From the NCBI GenBank assembly GCA_964428935.1, contig CAYSAG010000148.1, positions 1-12,292 on the forward strand: a stretch of DNA of 12,292 nucleotides, given 5' to 3'. This DNA comes from JAADHY01 sp964428935. GTDB taxonomy: Bacteria > Planctomycetota > Planctomycetia > Planctomycetales > Planctomycetaceae. Below the pieces are notes generated by a model. That model made no database searches, had not been told where the DNA came from, and saw only the letters and a program-made list of their open reading frames with translations. Shown one piece after another: positions 7,049 to 12,292 of the stretch; the stretch's first letter is position 1, and each line of letters begins with the position of its first letter. Made by a program: the position numbers and the translations under genes.

Positions 7049-7672
7049 TCAGTGGTCGCGGTGGGGCTGGACGGCCGTCCGCTCGTCGCCCAGTGCCCGG
7101 GTCAGTTTCTCTCGCAGCATCAGTCGTGCTCGCATCAATCGAATTTTGACGTTGGACTCACTGATTCCGAGCAATTCGGCTGTCTCTCGCGTCGACAACT
7201 GCTCCATGTCTCGCAGGACGAACACGACGCGGTACTTTTCGTCGAGTTGTTGCAGTGCGTCGGCCAGCAACCGGCGAACCTCCGCGTCTTGGGCCAGCTT
7301 TTCCGGGTTGTCCCGCCACCGGGCAATGTACTCGGGGTGAGGCAGGGGGGCCGAGTCGGGGTCGGGTTGGGTGTCCAGAGGGACCGTGGGCTGGTTTCGT
7401 CGTTTGCGCAGAATTTTCAGGGCGTAGTTGGTCGCAATTCGCGACACCCACGTGGCGAACGACGCCTCCTCGCGGAACTGGTCCAAGTGCTCAATGACGC
7501 TCAGCAGCGTCGACTGCACCACTTCCCGCGCGTCTTCCGCGTTGCGAACAATGGCGAACGCCACGTTGTACAGTCGCCTCTGGTGCCGGCGAACCAGCTC
7601 CTCGAAAGCGGAAAAGTCGCCCGACTTGGCCCGGTGCACCAGCTCGGCGTCGGGGTCCGGCTTGGTTGTCAT
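7049..7672 (-). CDS. ECF-subfamily RNA polymerase sigma factor (207 aa)
   Basis: It directs RNA polymerase to a specific promoter set. Region 2 spans about 21-93 (FEELVRRHQRRLYNVAFAIV, then the DAREVVQSTLLSV helix and ATWVSRIATNYALKILRKRR). After an acidic and proline-rich linker (97-125), region 4 spans about 134-190 with the helix-turn-helix STRETAELLGISESNVKIRL (160-179). The ATG at 7672 is preceded by GAAGGA (7687-7682) and starts at the usual distance before region 2; the frame is open further upstream (to 7834) but without family-like sequence. There is no extra C-terminal domain. The zf-HC2 gene downstream on the same strand is its probable anti-sigma factor. The signal and regulon are unknown; the TolC-family gene 375 bp upstream on the same strand is one possible associate. 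Confidence 0.92.
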   Translation of the reverse strand: MTTKPDPDAELVHRAKSGDFSAFEELVRRHQRRLYNVAFAIVRNAEDAREVVQSTLLSVIEHLDQFREEASFATWVSRIATNYALKILRKRRNQPTVPLDTQPDPDSAPLPHPEYIARWRDNPEKLAQDAEVRRLLADALQQLDEKYRVVFVLRDMEQLSTRETAELLGISESNVKIRLMRARLMLREKLTRALGDERTAVQPHRDH

Positions 7673-8047
7673 TCGAGTCAGTCCTTCGGCTGGTGAAGAG
7701 GGAGAAGAGGGCAGACCGGAGCAACCGGCCCGGCCACGGCGAAACCACAATGACAGATTGCCTGCCCAGCGGCAAGCTCTCGAGCGCGGCCGTGCGCTTC
7801 GCGCCGCCCGACGCCCTTGCTGGTCGACCGGCAACTTGGAGGCCGGCCCACGCCGGCAACCGCTGTCCTGGACCTGCTCGCCAACGCCGCCGAAACCAGG
7901 CGCGGGTTTCTGTCCACAGACGCCGCTCGCTCACGCCTGCCGGCGGGTCGGACAGCCGAAGCCGAAGCGGTCAAGCGTTCCCCGGACGGTGGTCCGCCGG
8001 TTCTCTGGCGAGCGAGGTCGGAGCGGTCTCGTCCCCGGCCGAATCCG
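7673..8047. other. 375-bp region between the TolC-family and sigma factor genes
   Basis: It should hold the end of the TolC transcript and the sigma factor promoter on the minus strand. No T-run terminator and no clear promoter were found. A minus frame beginning with GTG at 7934 has G/C-rich third positions and contains LESLPLGRQSVIVV, but it has no ribosome binding site and runs into the sigma gene, so I do not call it. Confidence 0.4.
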
Positions 8048-9745
8048 CTACGGCTGCGGGAACAGTTCGGCCAAACGTCCGACCGCTCGCTCCAAACTGG
8101 CTCGAGCAATTTCGACCTCGGCCTGAGCGTTGGTCACACGGACGCGAGCGTCGGACAAGGCCACTTGAGCGTCAATCAGCTCGGTGATTGTCGCCGTCTG
8201 ACCGCGGTAGCGAACTTCGATTTCCCGCAGCGCCTCCTTGGCGTGCTCGACCGCTTGCCGGGCAACGCTCAACCGTTCCTGAGCGTCGCGCAGGCGGAGG
8301 TAGGCGTCTCGCACGTCCAGCTCAATGTCCGAGGCCAGTCGTCGGTACTTGGCGGCCACGAGCCGGGCCTGCGCCGCGGCTCGGTCGACGTCGGCTCGCG
8401 TGCGCCCCGAGTCGATCAAGTTCAACTGCAGGACCAGCCCGACGAAGAAGCTGTCGTTGCCGCTGTGGAAGTTGCTGGTGAACACGTCGTAGTCGGCCAC
8501 GACGCTCAGCGTCGGACGCTTGCCAGCCTCGGCCGCTTCGACGGCGTACTGAGCGGCCTGGAACTGGCTGCTGACCTGCTGCACTTCCGGACGACGGTCC
8601 AGTGCCGTGGCCACCGCCTGCTCCAACCGGTCGGCGTGGTCGCTCCACGGGGCCTTGGGCACGTCGGATGGCAGCGGCTTGCGCGGCACTGGCTGCCCCA
8701 GGACGTTCTCCAACCGCGCCCAAGCCAGTTCGAGCTGGTGCTGGGCCGAAACAAGCTGCTCGCGGGCTTCCGCCAGTCGAACCTGGACGGACAACACGTC
8801 GGACTTGACGGCCGTTTCGGCTCGGTACCGAGCCTCGACGAACTGCAGGTGACGCTCAACCTGCTCGACCGTCTCCTTCCGCACCTGCAGTAATTGGTTG
8901 GCCTGCAACAAGCGGTAATAGGCTTCGGCGGCCTGAAAGACCAGTTGGTTGCGAGCGGACTGGAGAGCCGCGTGGTCCGCCTGGAGTTTCCACCGGGCCG
9001 CTTGCAGCTCGGCCGCTCGTCGCCCGCCAGCGTAAATGACTTGCTGGGCTCGCAACCGGGTGTCGAACTGGTCTTCAGTAATCGGAACGTTGAAATTCCG
9101 GTCGAACCGCAGGCGCCGTTCGTTCAATTGGTACATGAACGCAGTGACGGGGTTGTCGGACACACCGTAGTTCTCGGTGAAAGTCAGCGTGGGGAAGAAC
9201 TCCGCCCGAGCTCGCCTCGCCGTGGCCTCCGACACCCACGTCTGTTCCACCGCCGCCTGCAGGTCCGGACTGGACTGCAGCGCCAACTGAATGACCTCGC
9301 TCAATTGCAGCGTTTCCGCCTGCTGCGACTCGCCTTGCGCTTGCGCGGCCACGTTTCGCACCGAAGGTGGCGGAGGCGGAACCGTCGCCGGCTCGGCCGC
9401 GGGTGCTGCGGCCGGCTCTTCCGACACCAGACTGCCGGTCGACGGGCCGCCAGCCAGCCGAACGCCTTCGGGCTGGTCGAGTCCGCTCGCTACAGCTTGG
9501 CCTGAGCCGTCGAGCGGCTTGTCGGCAGCCGTCGCGGCGGTCAACGTGTCGCGTGTCGGCGAAGGCGTCGAGTTGGTCGGACTCTGTGCCGCCACGGTCA
9601 GCGTCGCGGTCGGCTGGTCGGAGACCGAAACCGGCCTCGGCGCGCGCGTCTGCTCGACCAGCGACGAGCCGGTCGACACGCAGCCGGTCGCGGCAAGACC
9701 ACCGGCAACGAAGGCGACCAGCCGGTTGATTCGGTTGCGAAGCAT
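8048..9745 (-). CDS. TolC-family outer membrane efflux lipoprotein (565 aa)
   Basis: Proteins of this family form the trimeric outer-membrane channel of tripartite efflux pumps or type I secretion. The start at 9745 follows AGGAAGGGGG (9760-9751). A lipoprotein signal (1-21, basic then hydrophobic) ends in ATG|C with Cys22 as the lipidation site, as in OprM/NodT-like members. Residues 23 to about 143 form an unusual Thr/Ser/Ala/Pro-rich linker including PPPPP (123-127). Two outer-membrane efflux repeats follow: about 146-350 and 372-558, each a long coiled-coil helical pair around a beta-strand segment (for example FFPTLTFTENYGVS and RPTLSVVADYDVFTSN). No membrane-fusion protein or inner-membrane transporter gene is in the window, so the substrate is unknown. 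The length is above the usual 420-500 because of the linker. Confidence 0.93.
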   Translation of the reverse strand: MLRNRINRLVAFVAGGLAATGCVSTGSSLVEQTRAPRPVSVSDQPTATLTVAAQSPTNSTPSPTRDTLTAATAADKPLDGSGQAVASGLDQPEGVRLAGGPSTGSLVSEEPAAAPAAEPATVPPPPPSVRNVAAQAQGESQQAETLQLSEVIQLALQSSPDLQAAVEQTWVSEATARRARAEFFPTLTFTENYGVSDNPVTAFMYQLNERRLRFDRNFNVPITEDQFDTRLRAQQVIYAGGRRAAELQAARWKLQADHAALQSARNQLVFQAAEAYYRLLQANQLLQVRKETVEQVERHLQFVEARYRAETAVKSDVLSVQVRLAEAREQLVSAQHQLELAWARLENVLGQPVPRKPLPSDVPKAPWSDHADRLEQAVATALDRRPEVQQVSSQFQAAQYAVEAAEAGKRPTLSVVADYDVFTSNFHSGNDSFFVGLVLQLNLIDSGRTRADVDRAAAQARLVAAKYRRLASDIELDVRDAYLRLRDAQERLSVARQAVEHAKEALREIEVRYRGQTATITELIDAQVALSDARVRVTNAQAEVEIARASLERAVGRLAELFPQP

Positions 9746-9808
9746 TTTGCCCCCCTTCCTGCTGGGCCCACAGAATGTGCACTTTCCCTGCATTCGGCTG
9801 TTTCGTAC

Positions 9809-10162
9809 TCATCGGCAGATTTCTGAGGTCCACTCAAATCGGAACATTCGAAAGAGTGAATTGGGCGGGATTCCGCAGCGGCCGACGCAGGTTGGAAGGA
9901 CACTCACCGTCGGGCTCGGGCGAACACTACGCTCGTCAGAACAGATAGTCTCGCCGGTGCCGTGTGTGCGCCGGTCGCACCGCGGTCGGACACGAACGGC
10001 GTCTTTGGGCAGAGCAAGGCTGTCGCAAGAACAAAGGCGGGAGTTTGAGCGGCCTTCTCGGCGGGGTGTCTCGCACTGTTCGGACTGCGGCAGGGAGACG
10101 AAACGGCACGCGCAAAAGACGGGCACCGACTGGCAGAACGCCGAGGCAAGCTCCGACAGCAA
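9809..10162 (-). CDS. Possible small Cys-rich protein, TTG start (117 aa), doubtful
   Basis: A perfect AAGGAGG (10177-10171) stands 8 bases before a TTG at 10162. The first ~32 codons (LLSELASAFCQSVPVFCACRFVSL...) show third-position G/C of roughly 78% against about 56% and 41% at positions one and two, by hand count, as in real genes here. The bias fades after about 10070, and the remaining translation is Arg/Cys-rich (about ten cysteines) and unlike a known family. The same frame is open upstream to 10254 with coding-like sequence but no start codon, and it is also the frame of the upstream glycosyltransferase. It could be a short gene, a frameshifted remnant or chance. Confidence 0.25.
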   Translation of the reverse strand: MLSELASAFCQSVPVFCACRFVSLPQSEQCETPRREGRSNSRLCSCDSLALPKDAVRVRPRCDRRTHGTGETICSDERSVRPSPTVSVLPTCVGRCGIPPNSLFRMFRFEWTSEICR

Positions 10163-10170
10163 CGAGCTGG

Positions 10171-10177
10171 CCTCCTT
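10171..10177 (-). promoter_or_regulatory. Perfect Shine-Dalgarno sequence ahead of a TTG
   Basis: The minus strand reads AAGGAGG here, with the ideal 8-base spacing to the TTG at 10162-10160. It is the main argument for translation starting inside this otherwise unannotated stretch. The same bases also form in-frame Lys-Glu codons, so chance is possible. Confidence 0.3.
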
Positions 10178-10270
10178 GTAGCCCTCGATTCGTCTCGGGC
10201 GGTCAGAGAGCTCCTTTCGACAAGACTCCGGCGCCTGGGCGGTCGTGGTCGGTCAGGCCGACCCGCAGAC

Positions 10271-11581
10271 TCACACCCAGCTCGGCGGGTGGGTGGCCTC
10301 GTACACCACGCACTCTCGCGGGAACGGGTGCTCCAGCATCGACCGCAACTCGCGCTCGACCCGTTCGTACGAGAACAGTCGTCGGGCGACCTGGTAATTG
10401 TGTTCCACCATTTGCTCGCGGTACGCGCGGTCTTGCAGGACGTAGAGCACTTCGTCGACCACGTCTTGGGTGAGGAAGCCTTCCATGCAGACCGTCCGAA
10501 AGCCGCACGGCTCAATGTCCGTCCGGTAAATGGCGTAGCGGTTGCAAAAGATGGGTTTCCGGAAGTAGACGGCCTCGAGAAACGCGTTGCCGAACCCCTC
10601 GTAAGTGGAGGGGTACGTCACCAGGTCGGCCACTTGGTAGGCGTCCCAAACGGAGTAGACCTTCTTGCCGTCGGCAGTGCGGCCTCGGTGCGAACGAATG
10701 CGGCCGTGGGCGAAAATGACGGGAACTCCGAGCATTTCGGCGTACTCGCGCACGCGTCGGGAGTAACTTTCCCCTTCGTCCCCTTCGCCGTGGCTAATGA
10801 CCAGTTTGAACCGCGGGTCGTTGAGACGTCGAATCAGTTCAATGCTCTGTTCGATTCCTTTGCGCGGCACGACGCGAGTCGGCTGCAGGACGAGGAAGTC
10901 GCCGTCCTCGAGTCCCAGCTCGTGCCGCATGTCTTTCACGTAATCGTCCGGCGGAGGCGGCGGCGACTCGAAGTTCATGACGTTCGGAATGATTCGGTAC
11001 TGCAGGCCCGTCCGTCGCCCAAACTCCGCTCCCGCCACCGAATTGATGACCACGTGCAGCATTTCTTCGCGGGGCGGCGGAAAGAAGGCCGAAATGTAGT
11101 CCGGCACCGCGTTGATCAAGAACCGCTCCCGTTCCCACACGAAGTCGTGGTGGTGTGCAATCGCTGGAATGCGCGTCTCGATCAGCAACTCCACCAACGC
11201 CACGCCCAAAGGAATGTTCAGCGGAATGGTCAGGCAGTTCTCGGCAATGATGAAATCGATTTGGAACTTCTGAATGGCCCGGTAGAGCTGGGTCTTGATT
11301 TCCGAAGCGGTGGAGCGAATCAGCGAGCTGATTTGCCGAGCTCGAAACTCGACCCCGAACACCTTGCGGTTGATTTCACGAATGACGGGGTGCCGGAAGT
11401 GAGCTCGGCGAATGATGTAACTCCGCTCCGGCGGCCGGTCACTGGCCCCGGTAATGAAGAAGCACTCGTGCCCCATTCGCTGCAGGATTTCGGTCCACTT
11501 GGCAATCTCCAGGCTGACGCCGTCTGTGCCTTCACACCGAGTTGAAACAAAGCCAATGCGTCGTGGTCGTCCGTCGGTCAT
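10271..11581 (-). CDS. GT4-type glycosyltransferase, GT-B fold (436 aa)
   Basis: It is a predicted retaining transferase moving a sugar from a nucleotide-sugar donor to an unknown acceptor, in the cytoplasm or at the inner membrane face. The N-terminal domain begins with RIGFVSTRCEGTDGVSLEIAKW (8-29), whose glycine-rich acceptor-side loop is typical, and contains IAHHHDFVWERER (141-153). The C-terminal donor domain has PTRVVPRKGIEQSI (234-247, with Arg236 and Lys241 at the usual phosphate-binding positions), VISHGEGDE, and the E-x7-E motif Glu328-Glu336 in YEGFGNAFLEAVYF. A proline run (207-211) links the domains. There is no signal peptide or membrane helix. The ATG at 11581 has no good ribosome binding site, but the family-like sequence starts right after it. 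No polysaccharide or osmolyte genes are nearby to name the substrate. Confidence 0.88.
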   Translation of the reverse strand: MTDGRPRRIGFVSTRCEGTDGVSLEIAKWTEILQRMGHECFFITGASDRPPERSYIIRRAHFRHPVIREINRKVFGVEFRARQISSLIRSTASEIKTQLYRAIQKFQIDFIIAENCLTIPLNIPLGVALVELLIETRIPAIAHHHDFVWERERFLINAVPDYISAFFPPPREEMLHVVINSVAGAEFGRRTGLQYRIIPNVMNFESPPPPPDDYVKDMRHELGLEDGDFLVLQPTRVVPRKGIEQSIELIRRLNDPRFKLVISHGEGDEGESYSRRVREYAEMLGVPVIFAHGRIRSHRGRTADGKKVYSVWDAYQVADLVTYPSTYEGFGNAFLEAVYFRKPIFCNRYAIYRTDIEPCGFRTVCMEGFLTQDVVDEVLYVLQDRAYREQMVEHNYQVARRLFSYERVERELRSMLEHPFPRECVVYEATHPPSWV

Positions 11582-11711
11582 GGAACAGTCGCTTGAGTCT
11601 GGGTTTTCTTGGTCTGCATCCGGCGGCTCTTGACGGCCGACGCCCTTGTCTGCACTGACCGGTGGCCACGTCGGCCCCTCCAAGCGAAAGCTGCACACTG
11701 GCCAGTCCAAA

Positions 11712-11717
11712 AGAATA
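11712..11717 (-). promoter_or_regulatory. Candidate extended -10 for the glycosyltransferase
   Basis: The minus strand reads TGCTATTCT, an extended -10 (TGn) with TATTCT matching four of six consensus bases, in one of the few AT-rich spots of the region. The -35 position (TGTGAC, 17 bases upstream) is poor. It would give a leader of about 125 bases. Confidence 0.22.
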
Positions 11718-11771
11718 GCACGCCCTCGCCCGGCGTCACAGGGAAGAAACTTTCCGAAGACCTGGTGCGCC

Positions 11772-11802
11772 CGCCGGGGCAAGCCCCGCAGTCGCCCCGG
11801 CG
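11772..11802. repeat. 9-bp perfect GC-rich inverted repeat
   Basis: CGCCGGGGC (11772-11780) and GCCCCGGCG (11794-11802) are exact reverse complements around a 13-base loop. With no T-run on either side it is not a standard terminator. Lying between divergent genes and just upstream of the candidate glycosyltransferase promoter, it could be an operator or a transcript hairpin. Confidence 0.4.
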
Positions 11803-11894
11803 ATGGACAACCCCAAGGCGAGGACTTCCGATTCCAACACGCTCGGCCGTGTGCGCTGCCCTCCTACCGGCGCTGGCCAACGCGAACGGTTGGG

Positions 11895-11923
11895 TTGCAA
11901 TCGGACAACGTCGCAGGTGAAAT
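11895..11923 (+). promoter_or_regulatory. Candidate sigma-70-type promoter for the DUF1080 gene
   Basis: TTGCAA (11895-11900) and TGAAAT (11918-11923) are separated by 17 bases and each match four of six consensus bases. Transcription would begin near 11930, leaving about 75 bases of leader before the ATG at 12005. Confidence 0.3.
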
Positions 11924-12004
11924 AGGTCGGTTCCTTTGACTACTGGTCGCGCCTTGGGGAGAGATGGAGGTTCTCGGTTGTTTTTCGAAGAGGGATCGCC
12001 GCCA

Positions 12005-12292
12005 ATGCTGTGCACGCTCGCCTTCGTAAAACGCCTTGCGCTTGCGGCGCTCGCGCTAACGGTGTCTGCCGGGACGTGGACTCAGACCGCCGTCGCGGGG
12101 TGCGACTGCGGCTTTGTCAGTCTGTTCGACGGAAAGACGTTGCGCGGCTGGATCGGAGCGACCGACGCCTACGTCGTCGAGAACGGAGTACTGGTTTCCA
12201 AGCCGGACGGCCACGGGAACATTTTCACCGAAAAAGAGTACTCTGACTTTGTCATCCGCTTCGAGTTTCGGCTGACGCCGGGCAGCAACAAC
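12005..12292 (+). CDS. DUF1080 / 3-keto-disaccharide hydrolase family exported protein (partial, first 96 aa)
   Basis: The gene runs off the window end. The ATG at 12005 follows GAGGGA (11990-11995) at 9 bases. Residues 1-32 are an export signal: Lys9-Arg10, then the hydrophobic stretch 11-22, then a polar segment. The signal ends in VAG|C (30-33), which fits a lipobox, so Cys33 may be lipidated; cleavage by signal peptidase I near Ala31-Gly32 is the alternative. The family core starts at 37: FVSLFDGKTLRGWIGATDAYVVENGVL, then a Phe-rich strand region FVIRFEFRLTPGSNN, typical of the concanavalin-like beta-sandwich of PF06439. Such proteins are numerous in planctomycetes and are linked to breakdown of oxidised disaccharides or glycans at the cell surface. 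The active-site part lies beyond the window. Confidence 0.9.
   Translation, partial: MLCTLAFVKRLALAALALTVSAGTWTQTAVAGCDCGFVSLFDGKTLRGWIGATDAYVVENGVLVSKPDGHGNIFTEKEYSDFVIRFEFRLTPGSNN

Larger units (their letters stand above)
9746..10270. other. 525-bp region between the glycosyltransferase and TolC-family genes
   Basis: Both flanking genes run on the minus strand. The region has an open minus frame from about 10254 to 9809 with codon-like bias in its first third, described separately as a possible small gene. A short GTCGG/CCGAC inverted repeat (10248-10252, 10258-10262) follows the glycosyltransferase stop without a T-run. No clear promoter for the TolC-family gene was recognised. Confidence 0.4.
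11582..12004. other. 423-bp divergent intergenic region
   Basis: It separates the minus-strand glycosyltransferase from the plus-strand DUF1080 gene and should carry both promoters. It holds a 9-bp perfect inverted repeat (11772-11802) near its middle and one promoter candidate for each direction. Open frames crossing it on both strands lack codon bias, and no RNA gene was recognised. Confidence 0.5.

Noticed and set aside
7491..7934. Minus-strand open frame with GTG start containing LESLPLGRQSVIVV, slightly reminiscent of the FliO core
   Set aside because: There is no ribosome binding site, the second-position G/C is too high for a typical protein, and the frame runs on deep into the well-supported sigma factor gene. 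The resemblance is too short to trust.
9291..10181. Plus-strand frame ending HCSDCGRETKRHAQ...NELASL before 10181, with high third-position G/C
   Set aside because: It shares its third codon position with the minus-strand coding-like frame, and its first position is poorer in G/C than its second, which is unlike the real genes here. No start with a ribosome binding site.
10240..10262. GTCGG/CCGAC hairpin as the glycosyltransferase terminator
   Set aside because: The stem is only 5 bp and is not followed by a T-run on the minus strand.
11578..12015. 145-codon minus-strand frame across the divergent intergenic region
   Set aside because: GTG start inside the DUF1080 gene, no codon bias, and no recognisable protein features.

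Overview
The window is GC-rich bacterial DNA and most likely comes from a planctomycete (Planctomycetota). This is inferred from the gene set: a secreted DUF1080 (3-keto-disaccharide hydrolase family) protein, a small stand-alone BON-domain protein, an ECF sigma factor with a short soluble zinc-finger (zf-HC2) anti-sigma-like protein, and a large exported protein with a degenerate alpha/beta-hydrolase domain. No rRNA, tRNA, CRISPR array, insertion sequence or phage gene was seen.

Left part (1-6399, all plus strand): the last 11 codons of an unknown gene; a 523-bp gap with hairpins and a perfect 16-bp palindrome; a 791-aa exported protein whose hydrolase-like domain lacks the usual nucleophile serine; a 535-bp gap; a 93-aa BON protein with a near-perfect ribosome binding site; an 88-aa membrane protein; enolase (eno) followed by an intrinsic terminator; and a 191-aa FtsB/DivIC-like membrane protein. 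The eno-ftsB/divIC order is a neighbourhood known from several other bacterial groups.

Middle part (6552-11581, all minus strand, listed in transcription order): a GT4-type glycosyltransferase, then a 525-bp gap that contains a coding-like stretch and a possible TTG-started small gene, then a TolC-family outer-membrane efflux lipoprotein, then an ECF sigma factor, then a zf-HC2 protein. Sigma factor and zf-HC2 gene probably work as a regulator pair, although 245 bp separate them. An ECF-like promoter match sits just ahead of the zf-HC2 gene.

Right end (12005-12292, plus strand): the first 96 residues of the DUF1080 protein, divergent from the glycosyltransferase across a 423-bp intergenic region with a 9-bp GC-rich inverted repeat and candidate promoters for both genes.

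The genes are mostly housekeeping, envelope and regulatory genes; I see no clear new multi-gene system. The best leads are the serine-less hydrolase domain, the two-TM FtsB/DivIC-like protein next to enolase, the unannotated coding-like signal downstream of the glycosyltransferase, and a context-dependent choice of isoleucine codon (ATC mainly after A-ending codons, ATT elsewhere) accompanied by scarcity of GATC.
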